Shown here one piece after another: positions 8,719-16,231 of a DNA stretch of 64,000 nucleotides. A program made the position numbers and the translations under genes. Location: the NCBI GenBank assembly GCA_948896235.1, contig CAQUUC010000002.1, positions 154,272 through 218,271 of the forward strand, given 5' to 3'. The notes under the pieces are model-generated. The model saw only the letters and a list, made by a program, of their open reading frames with translations. It ran no database searches and was not told the DNA's origin. The stretch comes from an uncultured Clostridia bacterium. Its GTDB lineage: Bacteria; Bacillota; Clostridia; TANB77; CAG-508. Each line of letters begins with the position of its first letter. Positions within the stretch are counted from its first letter, which is position 1.

Positions 8719-8749
8719 TAAATTAATAAAACTTGTGGGAGGTACTATT

Positions 8750-8950
8750 ATGTACGGATATGAAGCAGAACGGATAATTGGCTGCGATTTAGAGCTGTAT
8801 AAAGTTAAATCAAAAGATGGAGCTAGCATAGGTAAGATTTTTGTTATAGATCGTAAAGATGGATTTAAAGAAATCCATTACCTAATACCTAATTTTAAGC
8901 AGCTTCCTCTTGAAGAACAGCTTTCTTTTAGAGCTCTAATTGAAGAATGA
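8750..8950 (+). CDS. Small protein of unknown family with an in-frame CGG at codon 8
   Basis: Own promoter, GGGAGG ribosome site and ATG at 8750, then MYGYEAE-CGG-IIGCDLELYK and on to FRALIEE (66 residues if CGG is arginine). I do not recognise it; it has no membrane segment or metal motif. It is the only zero-frame CGG in the window whose +1 shift does not open a frame: the shift gives GGA TAA, an eight-residue peptide. So either CGG can be read as arginine at some rate, or the full-length protein is made only when the usual recoding fails, as in an autoregulatory sensor. Codon choice (CTG, CGT, CGG close together) also differs a little from its neighbours. Confidence 0.6.
   Translation: MYGYEAERIIGCDLELYKVKSKDGASIGKIFVIDRKDGFKEIHYLIPNFKQLPLEEQLSFRALIEE
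8771..8773 (+). other. Exceptional in-frame CGG (shift leads to immediate stop)
   Basis: GAA CGG A TAA. Skipping the C gives Gly then a stop; the 59-codon open frame continues only if CGG is read as a triplet. Contrast with the twelve other sites listed. Confidence 0.7.
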
Positions 8951-8971
8951 TGAATATTTCATCTCTTATCT

Positions 8972-8997
8972 CATGGAGGGCTTATAAGTCCTCCATG
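8972..8997. repeat. 26-bp near-perfect palindrome
   Basis: CATGGAGG / CCTCCATG arms around GCTTATAAGT, with one mismatched pair. No T run follows, so either a weak terminator of the small gene or an operator-like site. Confidence 0.6.
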
Positions 8998-9055
8998 CAA
9001 TTATTTATGCTCTAATTACACCTTAATTATAAAATTTTTTAAAAATATTATATAT

Positions 9056-9103
9056 AAAAAAGTTGAGTGCAAACTTTGTAAGTTTTTTCATCTCAACTTT
9101 TTT
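9056..9103. terminator. Bidirectional terminator
   Basis: AAAAAAGTTGAG at 9056-9067 pairs with CTCAACTTTTTT at 9092-9103. It would end the small plus-strand gene and, before phage insertion, the minus-strand ferredoxin gene. Confidence 0.85.
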
Positions 9104-9130
9104 AATATTAACTGTAAAAATATTTTCTTA

Positions 9131-9170
9131 TTATTCTTCATCTTCAACTGGTGCATCTACTGGGCAAACT
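9131..9170 (-). pseudogene. Orphaned original 3' end of the ferredoxin gene
   Basis: On the minus strand this reads VCPVDAPVEDEE then a stop, the typical tail of a clostridial 2[4Fe-4S] ferredoxin. It shares a 21-bp exact block with the intact ferredoxin at 44853-45026. The rest of the gene is 35.7 kb away because the prophage inserted here; the fragment has no start of its own. Confidence 0.88.
9150..9170. repeat. attL core of the prophage
   Basis: 21-bp direct repeat (GGTGCATCTACTGGGCAAAC plus T), identical to 44869-44889 beside the serine integrase. Flanking bases diverge immediately on both sides. Confidence 0.9.
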
Positions 9171-9186
9171 TTTTTATGTAACAATA

Positions 9187-9324
9187 CTATGCTAACAACT
9201 TGGTAATTATACTTTCTCTTGTAGTATGGTATACTTTAATAAAAATATTTGCAAATACTTTTACAACAATTTTCTCATACCACTTTAAATTTTTATTGAT
9301 TTCTCTTAAAACTTCCTCTTCCAT
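9187..9324 (-). CDS. Small prophage protein, unknown
   Basis: 45 residues, MEEEVLREINKNLKWYEK then an amphipathic or weakly hydrophobic stretch IVVKVFANIFIKVYH. The start has a GAGGAG ribosome site. It is the first phage gene inside attL, a common place for lysogeny or accessory genes. Function unknown. Confidence 0.6.
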   Translation of the reverse strand: MEEEVLREINKNLKWYEKIVVKVFANIFIKVYHTTRESIITKLLA

Positions 9325-9645
9325 AAAAACACTCTCCTCAAAAATTAGATTTGACAAATTTTTACTGAGAGTATATACTTAACTTGTATATTTATGTATA
9401 TACTCTCGAGATGAGATAGATTTCTGTCCGCTAAAACATTCGTCTATCTTGTCTCTATTTTTATATCACTATTTATAAAATCTGTCTGTCGAAATAATGT
9501 ATGCGATAAAAATTTAATAAAAATATTGTCGTTTTCTAATATTATATCGAGTGATTTTTGAGATGTCAAAAAAGTTATCTCGTTTTCGACAAAACTTACG
9601 TAAACCATTTAATGTTTCGCTTAGAGCCTCTAAATGAAATTTTTT
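9325..9645. promoter_or_regulatory. Non-coding left-end region with long inverted repeat
   Basis: 321 bp without a gene. It holds a perfect 12-bp inverted repeat, GAGAGTATATAC (9367-9378) and GTATATACTCTC (9396-9407), separated by 17 bp and lying about 200 bp from attL, plus AT-rich DNA. I see no further coding signal. Confidence 0.55.
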
Positions 9646-10020
9646 TTAAAAAATTTTTAAATTTAACTCTTTTTCTACTTTAGCTCTTAAATAATTCCAA
9701 TTTAAGCTACTTATATATTGTATAGAAACCGCAGAAAATAGCACTCTTTCCTTTGCTATCTTATTCCATTCTTCTATTGTGGGAAACTTGTTATTCATTA
9801 ATGTTACATCTTTTAAAATATTATATGCTAATTTATAGTGATAATCACTATTACTCCACGGCGGAAACTGGACCGTTTCAATACTGTTGTAATATTCGTT
9901 TATTAGTTCATCTACTTTTAAGCTTATTTCCCTTGTTTTTGGCGAATTAAGACCATTTTTTATAATGCTATCGTTTAATTTCTTTTGCATTTTTCTTATT
10001 TCTGACAATAAATTCTTCAT
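9646..10020 (-). CDS. Spo0E-like N-terminal domain protein
   Basis: 124 residues. Residues 1-45 (LLSEIRKMQKKLNDSIIKNG, then SPKTREISLKVDELINEYY) fit the Spo0E-like aspartyl-phosphate phosphatase family, two helices with the SxxxD core, which dephosphorylates Spo0A and blocks sporulation. The C-terminal 60 residues (FPTIEEWNKIAKERVLFSAV) resemble the neighbour at 10022. Start chosen at 10020 with GTGGTGG upstream; only one base separates it from the previous stop, so the two are cotranscribed. A phage advantage from delaying sporulation is inference. Confidence 0.65.
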   Translation of the reverse strand: MKNLLSEIRKMQKKLNDSIIKNGLNSPKTREISLKVDELINEYYNSIETVQFPPWSNSDYHYKLAYNILKDVTLMNNKFPTIEEWNKIAKERVLFSAVSIQYISSLNWNYLRAKVEKELNLKIF

Positions 10021-10021
10021 A

Positions 10022-10255
10022 TTAATACCACCACTTCTTTCTTTTTTCAGCAAGTGGCATTAATTTCTTCTTTAATAATTCAAACTTACTTGTATCTTTT
10101 TCCCATTCGTTATCTGTTAAGTAATGTGCTTCTAGCGTAAGAGCACTGTATAAATAGTTTTCGTGAGCGTATTCGTCCCATTTTTCACGAGTAATTTCTG
10201 GTTCTTTCATTAATGCATCAATAAAAATCTTCTTGCTTCTTTCTAAATAATTCAT
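10022..10255 (-). CDS. Small protein related to the C-terminal half of its neighbour
   Basis: 77 residues. The pattern ITREKWDEYAHENYLYSALTL aligns with FPTIEEWNKIAKERVLFSAV of the next gene (W..xA.E..L.SA), so the two share a small helical domain of unknown name. Start has GGAG-type spacing and the gene precedes the Spo0E-like gene by one base. Function unknown. Confidence 0.6.
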   Translation of the reverse strand: MNYLERSKKIFIDALMKEPEITREKWDEYAHENYLYSALTLEAHYLTDNEWEKDTSKFELLKKKLMPLAEKRKKWWY

Positions 10256-10354
10256 ACTTATTAATCTCCTTTTTTCTTTTGTACTTAGTATGTATTATTT
10301 TAGTATAAAAATTCAAAAAAATCTTTGATATTAAATCCGCATAAACGTAAAAAA

Positions 10355-10379
10355 ATAGACTAGCTTTACACTAGTCTAT
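10355..10379 (-). terminator. Hairpin with T run, leader attenuator or terminator
   Basis: ATAGACTAG / CTAGTCTAT arms with a seven-base loop, followed on the minus strand by seven T. No minus-strand gene lies just upstream, so it may attenuate the 10255-9646 operon. Confidence 0.65.
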
Positions 10380-10588
10380 CTACAGCCCTTGCGGGACAAT
10401 ATATTTTATTCTTGCTTATTATAGCATCATATATTATAACTGTCAAATTTTATTGAAATTTCAACAAAAAATCAACGCACTACAATTGATTTTAAACCGT
10501 TTTATTTTTTAATTAGAGTAGTTATATTCCTTGATTTTTCAGTGTTTTTGAGCATCTTAAAAATATTTTAACTTTTTTTAAAAAAGCA

Positions 10589-10617
10589 TTGACATACGTA
10601 ATTACGTGTTGTATAAT
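10589..10617 (+). promoter_or_regulatory. Consensus promoter with palindromic spacer, copy 1
   Basis: TTGACA, 17 bases, TATAAT; the spacer contains the perfect palindrome ACGTAATTACGT, a likely repressor operator. A block of about 47 bp including it recurs at 11016. Confidence 0.9.
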
Positions 10618-10642
10618 AATTACAGAAAGCGAGGTGATACAT

Positions 10643-10735
10643 ATGATCAAGTTTCTACTAAAGAAAATTAAAGATAGAAAAAGAATTAGAAATAACCGCC
10701 ACCAAGCAGATTTAATAATTCATTCTCTATCGTAA
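10643..10735 (+). CDS. 30-residue basic peptide, unknown
   Basis: GAGGTG ribosome site, then MIKFLLKKIKDRKRIRNNRH and ten more residues; very basic. It is the first frame behind the duplicated promoter. It could be a leader peptide, because a GAGAGGA/TCCTCTC hairpin follows at 10742-10759. Coding status uncertain. Confidence 0.5.
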   Translation: MIKFLLKKIKDRKRIRNNRHQADLIIHSLS

Positions 10736-10817
10736 AAGCTCGAGAGGATAATTCCTCTCTTGCTACTTAAAATTTTACTACTAGTATAAATAAATGTCAA
10801 TATAAGGAGGAATTAAT

Positions 10818-10997
10818 ATGTCAAAAGAAAGAAGTTATAATAGTGAATATGAAACAGAAAAGCAAAAGAAAGTGTATAAACAAGTAAAATTAGAAAGAGA
10901 ACTAGCAAAAGAACTTGATACAAAATTAAAAGAGGATAATAAAACATTTGCTGAACTTGTAAGAGAGGCTATTTACAAATATTTGAAAAAAAATTAA
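10818..10997 (+). CDS. Small protein, possible ribbon-helix-helix regulator
   Basis: 59 residues with AAGGAGG seven bases upstream. The pattern KQVKLERELAKELDTKLKED then NKTFAELVREAIYKYLKK fits a ribbon-helix-helix (CopG/Arc) fold: a short basic strand followed by two helices. It lies between the two copies of the palindromic promoter, so it is the best candidate for the repressor of both. That link is inference. Confidence 0.65.
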   Translation: MSKERSYNSEYETEKQKKVYKQVKLERELAKELDTKLKEDNKTFAELVREAIYKYLKKN

Positions 10998-11015
10998 AAA
11001 ATTTTCAAAAAAGCA

Positions 11016-11044
11016 TTGACATACGTAATTACGTGTTGTATAAT
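11016..11044 (+). promoter_or_regulatory. Consensus promoter with palindromic spacer, copy 2
   Basis: Identical to 10589-10617: TTGACA, the same 17-base spacer with ACGTAATTACGT, TATAAT. Drives the 11076-12435 gene set. Confidence 0.9.
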
Positions 11045-11075
11045 AATTACAGAAGCTAAAAAGGAGTGATATAAA

Positions 11076-11441
11076 ATGATATTTGCAAGTGCAGAACAAT
11101 TAAAACAATTATATGTTCTAGAAAATGAGTATTTTAAATTAAATAATATTAGTGTAACATCTGAGACATTTAGATTAAAATTTAGAGGAGAACTAGTAAA
11201 AGGTTTTTTAAAAACTCCTGAAATGGTAGCTGAAGCAATAGAAAAAATTAATATTAAAATAGAAGAATTAAAAAACAAAAAAGGCAATAGCGTTAAAAAA
11301 GAAAATAATAAAAAACTATCAAATGGGGTAGTTATTGCTAGATTTAGTGGCTTTGATGCTGATACTGGAGAAGAAATTCACGTGGGAGATCATATTGTAA
11401 AAACAGAAAACGGTTGGTCTAAAATTGATAATGCTTTTTAA
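11076..11441 (+). CDS. Prophage accessory protein, unknown
   Basis: 121 residues; AAGGAG ribosome site. N-terminal helical region, a lysine-rich linker near residues 65-80, and a small C-terminal beta domain (VIARFSGFDADTGEEIHVGD) resembling short OB/SH3-like tails. Family not recognised. First of three plus-strand genes facing the lysis cassette, an accessory (moron) position. Confidence 0.65.
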   Translation: MIFASAEQLKQLYVLENEYFKLNNISVTSETFRLKFRGELVKGFLKTPEMVAEAIEKINIKIEELKNKKGNSVKKENNKKLSNGVVIARFSGFDADTGEEIHVGDHIVKTENGWSKIDNAF

Positions 11442-11464
11442 ATATAAATAAAGGAGAAATAATT

Positions 11465-11911
11465 ATGAAATCTGTAAATGAAATGATAGAAATTGGTCTT
11501 CAAGAAAATATTAATGAATTAATAAATAATATAAAAGAACTTAATTCTTATAATCAAATTATGAATGAAAACAAAGATTTTCAATTCAACGTTAGAGAAG
11601 TTTTTGACTTGTCTTCTCGAATGTTATCAGTTGAATTTGTTTTTAAAAATAATTCTAAACAAATAACAGCTCAATTAACAACTAGTGAATTTTCATTTAA
11701 TTGGAATTGTATAGATATATCTATGTCTTTAATTAAATATGCTGTAAGTTATTTTAATGATAAAGATATTACATTTAATGCTGGAAATGACGATGGTGAC
11801 TATTATACAAACATCAAAGAATATATCACTTTAAGCTATCTAGATATCGAAGAAGACAGTATAGATGATTTAGCTATATATGACGACACTAACTGTAAAG
11901 TTTTATATTAA
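11465..11911 (+). CDS. Prophage accessory protein, unknown
   Basis: 148 residues, acidic C-terminal half (NAGNDDGDYYTN, DIEEDSIDDLAIYDD), no membrane segment. 23 bp after the previous gene and 11 bp before the next, all with AAGGAG-type ribosome sites, so the three form one transcript. Family not recognised. Confidence 0.65.
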   Translation: MKSVNEMIEIGLQENINELINNIKELNSYNQIMNENKDFQFNVREVFDLSSRMLSVEFVFKNNSKQITAQLTTSEFSFNWNCIDISMSLIKYAVSYFNDKDITFNAGNDDGDYYTNIKEYITLSYLDIEEDSIDDLAIYDDTNCKVLY

Positions 11912-11922
11912 AGGAGATTTAA

Positions 11923-12435
11923 ATGAATTTACCGGGTCATATAAAAGAAAAAATAAGAGCTTGTTCAAATTATTACTCAAAAGCTGATACATTAAACAAA
12001 TATTTAATAGATTACTTTGTTAAAAATAATCTATATAAAGATATTGAAAAAGACTATTTTAAATTAGTTGTAAACTCTAATAATAGTAATACTTTTATAG
12101 AAATAGTTGATAAAATAAATCAAGACAATATCAAAAACATTATTTACAAAAACGAAACTCATTCATTGATCGAATGGTGCAGAATATTAAATTTAAATTA
12201 TAGTACAGTATTTCTTAGATACTGCAAATATCCTGCAAATTTAGATTATGTATTTTCAAATATAAATCATAAACATATTAGTAAATATCTTATAGAATAT
12301 AACAATGAAACACATTCGCTAGTTGAGTGGTCGAAGATATTAAATATTCAATACAAAACATTACTTGCAAGATATAAAAATAAACCTGATGATCTTGATT
12401 ATGTATTTAGACAAAAAAATAAGGCAGAGAATTAA
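11923..12435 (+). CDS. Protein with tandem HTH-like repeats
   Basis: 170 residues. Two 50-residue repeats: YKNETHSLIEWCRILNLNYS..YPANLDYVF and YNNETHSLVEWSKILNIQYK..KPDDLDYVF. The repeat resembles the small HTH modules at the ends of phage endonucleases and accessory proteins, so DNA binding is likely; no nuclease core is present. Its stop codon lies in the loop of the shared terminator. Confidence 0.65.
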   Translation: MNLPGHIKEKIRACSNYYSKADTLNKYLIDYFVKNNLYKDIEKDYFKLVVNSNNSNTFIEIVDKINQDNIKNIIYKNETHSLIEWCRILNLNYSTVFLRYCKYPANLDYVFSNINHKHISKYLIEYNNETHSLVEWSKILNIQYKTLLARYKNKPDDLDYVFRQKNKAEN

Positions 12436-12444
12436 CTCTGCCTT
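12421..12444. terminator. Convergent terminator
   Basis: AAGGCAGAG / CTCTGCCTT with a six-base loop that holds the stop of the upstream gene. The A run on its left becomes a T run for minus-strand transcripts of the lysis genes. Confidence 0.85.
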
Positions 12445-12447
12445 GTG

Positions 12448-13272
12448 TTATGCTAATTTTAATAATTTCTTCCATGTTTTATTTCTAGCTGTAATTTCTC
12501 CATCAACTTTACATCCATTATCTCTTTGATAATTCTTTACTGCTGTTGTCATTCCGCTTCCAAATATAGGTTTTTTGCCTAAATCCGCTTCTATTTTTCC
12601 ATTATAGTATCCTAAACTTTTTAAATATCTTTCTACTGCTGTTACCATTTTATGATTTTTATTTTTTTTTGCAGATAATGTAACTGTATGTGCTAATGTT
12701 ACTGGACCTGCAATATAGTCAACATCTTTTCCAGTTAATCCTCCAGCTACTTGTACCTCTCCTACAAACCTCTCATATTCTGTAACTGTTGCTTGTCCTA
12801 ATTCTTCCCTAATCATATTTAAGAAACGTTCCCAACCTAAATCTAATGTTTTGTGAGGACAGTATTTTCCATTTCTATCTTGATGTTTTCCAACTTTAGA
12901 AATATCCCAATTTTTTTCTTTAAGAATTTGTGCAATTCTTTTTGCTGCATTTCTTTCTGCTAAATCAAACTTTTCTCCTGCAGATTTACTATAACATATT
13001 TCTATTGATATTGTTTTTCTATTTCCAAATCCTTTACCACCATCTCCACAATTCCACGTATTACGATTATGTGGTATTCCTTGTACTACCCTATAATCAT
13101 CTATTGCCTCGTGAAAAGATACTTGCTTATTATTACCTATCATATAGCTTACTTCTGCCATTGCACTTGCATCATTTGCTGTATTATGTACTGTTATTCC
13201 TTCTGCATTCATTCCATAAGGACATTTTACTGAATATTTACTCTCTGGTATTTTTACTATTGTTAGATCCAT
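12448..13272 (-). CDS. Endolysin: N-acetylmuramoyl-L-alanine amidase with peptidoglycan-binding domain
   Basis: 274 residues. Residues 1-160 are an Amidase_2 (PGRP-like) domain: zinc ligands in ITVHNTAND and GKHQDRNGKYCPHKTLDLGW, catalytic glutamate in ISIEICYS. Residues about 205-274 resemble PG_binding_1 (LKSLGYYNG, MTTAVKNYQRDNGCKVDGEI). It cuts the amide between muramic acid and the stem peptide at the end of lytic growth. Last gene of the late transcript, after holin genes, with no signal peptide, so release depends on the holin. Confidence 0.9.
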   Translation of the reverse strand: MDLTIVKIPESKYSVKCPYGMNAEGITVHNTANDASAMAEVSYMIGNNKQVSFHEAIDDYRVVQGIPHNRNTWNCGDGGKGFGNRKTISIEICYSKSAGEKFDLAERNAAKRIAQILKEKNWDISKVGKHQDRNGKYCPHKTLDLGWERFLNMIREELGQATVTEYERFVGEVQVAGGLTGKDVDYIAGPVTLAHTVTLSAKKNKNHKMVTAVERYLKSLGYYNGKIEADLGKKPIFGSGMTTAVKNYQRDNGCKVDGEITARNKTWKKLLKLA

Positions 13273-13394
13273 TATTCGTCTACCTCCTCGCCGATGCCGT
13301 CTTTTTCGTCTAATTCTGCAAAAGTATTTTCTTGTAAATTCTTTTGATATAATTCCTCATCAAACTCTACTTCGTTAACATTGTTTTCTTCCAT
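13272..13394 (-). CDS. 40-residue acidic phage peptide
   Basis: Reads MEENNVNEVEFDEELYQKN and ends GIGEEVDE; its TAA overlaps the endolysin ATG (TAATG), and it starts three bases after the holin stop, so it is translationally coupled in the lysis cassette. GAGGAAAAA ribosome site. Unknown role. Confidence 0.65.
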   Translation of the reverse strand: MEENNVNEVEFDEELYQKNLQENTFAELDEKDGIGEEVDE

Positions 13395-13396
13395 AA

Positions 13397-13600
13397 CTAT
13401 TTTTCCTCCATTTCTGGTAGCCCTGCTACGCTTGTTAATAAACTTAATATTCCTGCAACTAAACTAACACTTCCGATTGCTACCCAGTCTATATCTGTCA
13501 TTGCTGCACCTACTGTAATAAGTGATACTGCTGTTTGAGCAACTGTTTTAATTGCTCTTACTCCTGCACATTTAATCCATTTTAAAAATTCTTTTTTCAT
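13397..13600 (-). CDS. Phage holin (r1t-like)
   Basis: 67 residues with two hydrophobic segments (about 20-36 and 41-59) around a short DIDW turn. VKTVAQTAVSLITVGAA-like and WVAIGSVSLVAGILS match r1t-type class II holins, which make the membrane lesion that lets the endolysin out. Directly before the endolysin block. Confidence 0.8.
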   Translation of the reverse strand: MKKEFLKWIKCAGVRAIKTVAQTAVSLITVGAAMTDIDWVAIGSVSLVAGILSLLTSVAGLPEMEEK

Positions 13601-13601
13601 T

Positions 13602-13937
13602 TTAATTCCTTCTTTCTTTTAATATAATTAAATCTTCTTTTATATGAGAAAACTGTTTAATAGCTCTCTCATCGTGTTGTCTAAATTCTGTTGTATTCGT
13701 ATCTATGCTTGTTTTCAGTAAGTTTAAACTTTCAGCTATATTTTTATTAGATGCTGATAATTCACTAAGTAATTTATTATTTGCTTCACGCTCTTCTTTT
13801 CTTTCTTCTTTATCTTGTGCTTCTTTTTCTTTTCTGTCTTTTCTATCATAAAAAAGAAATACTATAAAAAGAATTGCCATTACAACTGTTCCACCTTGTG
13901 TTAGTATTAAAGTTCCTATATTATTTATTTCTTCCAT
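13602..13937 (-). CDS. BhlA/UviB-like holin-associated protein
   Basis: 111 residues: one N-terminal membrane segment (TLILTQGGTVVMAILFIVFL) followed by a charged coiled coil of about 80 residues (RKDRKEKEAQDKEERKEERE). This is the BhlA/UviB architecture seen beside holins and bacteriocins of Gram-positive phages. Start at 13937 follows AGGTGAG and overlaps the previous stop. Confidence 0.75.
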   Translation of the reverse strand: MEEINNIGTLILTQGGTVVMAILFIVFLFYDRKDRKEKEAQDKEERKEEREANNKLLSELSASNKNIAESLNLLKTSIDTNTTEFRQHDERAIKQFSHIKEDLIILKERRN

Positions 13938-13938
13938 T

Positions 13939-15631
13939 CTACTCACCTGCCTTCAAGCTAGCTATCATTTCTTCGATTTTCTGTAAGTTTTGATTAATCT
14001 GTGCAATAGCTGTGTTATTAGTAAGTGATACTTCTATCTCTGCATTGTCTGTGTTATATACTATAGTTTGTTCGTCGTATTGAGTGATTTTATCGCTACA
14101 GTCTATGTCTTCAACTATTTCATTAGACAATCTATAAACCATTTCGAGATTATTTTGAGATAAATAACTCTTAAATTCTTCTAACGTAGAAGCAACTGCT
14201 TTTGAAACAAATACATACAATATATTATTATATATATAAGCATGTTCTTCATCTAAAGTATAATTATTAATATATTTGAAATGTGAAAACATTTGTGGTG
14301 TTAAATGATTTGCATTTACAGCTTTTGAAAATCTCACACAATTTGTAAGTGTTGCACTTAATGTCCATCCTTCATCATCACTTCCGTCTAAAATCATTTC
14401 GTCAAATTTTCTTATTATCTTTTTATTAGTATAATCTAGCTCATCTCGTACATTTCCAATAGCACACAACGGCTTGTCTAGATATGCTATATTAGAACTT
14501 GTATTTGTATTATTTTTTGATATTGTTTCTACTGTACCAAACCCGAAAAGGTGACCATGGTGTTGCTACCGTGCCTTTTTGAAGCTTAATTTTAGTAACA
14601 TCATTTGGTGATATTGTTGTATTATTATCTATCATAAATGCAAACCTTAACTTACATTTTTCTGTTATTGTAAAGTAAAAACTTCCTGCGGTCCAAGCAA
14701 CTATAGTAGCTATAAAATTATTGTCCATATCATATTTATAAACTCCTGCATTTTTACCACCACTATACGAAAAAGCATATGTACCTTTTTCTAACTCAAT
14801 ATATCCTGCTGTTCTAACTCTTGTATTGTTTACACTATCAACGCCATTGCCAGATATTGCTCCTTGTTCTAGCTCTAGATTAAACAAATTTACATCATCA
14901 CTACCTAAGCAATGTATCAATGACGGATATGTTGGGCTAGGACTATTGGGGATAAATTCTTCATATGTTTTGTCTGTCTCCGATTTTAAACATATGAATG
15001 GTTTTAATTCGTTATCTTCAAATAACTTTTTGTAATACTCATATGTTACACTAGTATCTTTACTGTTATATATAGATACTCCTAAAAAACACTCTGTTTC
15101 ACTTGTGGTAATTGTAGAAGTATTATTAACATTCCCAATGCTTCTTACAAGTGTTTTTGTGTTGTCATAAGTTCTAATTATAAAATTATGATCATATAAA
15201 AATGTATTTAAATAATATGTTGTTGATGGAGTAACATTTAATAAATTTATTAGTCTTATCCTTGAACTTTGATCTCCTTTTCCGCCATTTGTTTCATAAT
15301 AACCACTTTCCCAGTTTAAATACTGGGAAGGGCATATGTTTTTATTTTGTGTAGTTTTATTTTGCTTACTAAACCCATATACCTTATTTGTTAGTCCTGC
15401 TCCCGCCACAGTATGTGCTGTTATATTAGTACCCGTGTGGGTTTTAGACATATCGTCTACTAATTCTTGTTGTGCCATATTTAAACAATATGCAGACAAC
15501 GGTGTTTCACTGTCTTTTACAATATTATTTGGATCGTCTAACAATTCTAAATTAAGTATCTCATCTGTATCTAAATTCTTAAATACTCTTTTTCGTGCAT
15601 TTACATACACTTTATCTATCCATTTAAACAT
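13939..15631 (-). CDS. Phage baseplate/tail fibre-like protein, read through a +1 site
   Basis: 563 residues after recoding. A conserved N-terminus, then beta-rich carbohydrate-binding-like regions (QKGTVATPWSPF is the usual end of such a module), then a C-terminal part with LCAIGNVRDELD and a final coiled coil (NQNLQKIEEMIASLKAGE), typical of receptor-binding or upper-baseplate proteins. In the zero frame it stops 11 codons after CGG at 14545; skipping the C gives SPFGFGTVETIS and 201 further codons, including GNVRDELDY in the proper frame. The piece starting at 14469 has no ribosome site of its own. Confidence 0.8.
14543..14545 (-). other. In-frame CGG, +1 recoding site in the tail gene
   Basis: TTT CGG G (minus strand). 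Zero frame ends at TAA 11 codons on; +1 reads GGG (Gly) then FGTVETIS. Only site with G as fourth base. Confidence 0.85.
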
Positions 15632-15665
15632 CTATTTTTCTCCTTTCTGATAAAAAAATAAAGCC

Positions 15666-15866
15666 TTATTTGGCTTTTGATTTTTTCTCTTCTTTTTTAT
15701 CTCTTTCATTGCAAGCTTGTTTGTACTGTTGTTGCTCTAGAATACTTACTTGTTCAAACATTTCTTTTAAAGTTGGTTTTATCGCAAATGCTGGTAATCC
15801 ACTTTCATTAATTAATTTAACTAAATTTTCTTTAAATTCTCTTTCTTTTATAATGATTTCTTCCAT
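15666..15866 (-). CDS. Small phage tail-module protein, unknown
   Basis: 66 residues, charged and helical (MEEIIIKEREFKENLVKLIN, ending KKEEKKSKAK). Start at 15866 has AGGAGG nine bases upstream. Size and position after the long tail genes suggest an XkdX-like or assembly protein, but no signature is clear. Confidence 0.6.
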   Translation of the reverse strand: MEEIIIKEREFKENLVKLINESGLPAFAIKPTLKEMFEQVSILEQQQYKQACNERDKKEEKKSKAK

Positions 15867-15879
15867 ATTATTTATCCTC

Positions 15880-16221
15880 CTACACATCTTTACTGTTTTT
15901 ATATTTGTCTAATGTTTTCAAATATTCGTATGCTTGTTCTATTGTCATATCTGCATCATAATCTGTACTAATATAATCAGCTTCTACTAATACATCTATA
16001 CCCTTTTGTAATTCTTCTCTTTCTTCATCTGTTAATTCTTCACCGTTTGCATTCTTTCTTTGTAATTCTTGATATCTTTGTTCTTTTGCTCTTTGAGTTT
16101 CGTTTATATATGAATTAGCTTCTATTGCATTTAATACATTTGTTATTTTATTTAAAGCTACTATTCTATGATAATTTAATATAATACCATTATCTTGTTT
16201 TATTCTTTTCTCTAATGCCAT
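15880..16221 (-). CDS. Phage tail-module protein, unknown
   Basis: 113 residues; helical, acidic centre (NGEELTDEEREELQKGIDVL). Start at 16221 follows AGGAGG. Overlaps the end of the preceding frame slightly if a longer start is used, so the shorter start is preferred. Cotranscribed with tail genes. Unknown function. Confidence 0.6.
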   Translation of the reverse strand: MALEKRIKQDNGIILNYHRIVALNKITNVLNAIEANSYINETQRAKEQRYQELQRKNANGEELTDEEREELQKGIDVLVEADYISTDYDADMTIEQAYEYLKTLDKYKNSKDV

Positions 16222-16231
16222 CTTATCCCTC

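Larger units (their letters stand above)
10256..10642. promoter_or_regulatory. Divergent control region
   Basis: 387 bp without a gene. It contains a minus-strand hairpin (10355-10379), a consensus plus-strand promoter (10589-10617) and otherwise AT-rich DNA. Confidence 0.6.

Noticed and set aside
9200..9382. Plus-strand hydrophobic frame near attL
   Set aside because: Overlaps the better-supported minus-strand 45-codon gene with GAGGAG site and has none of its own.
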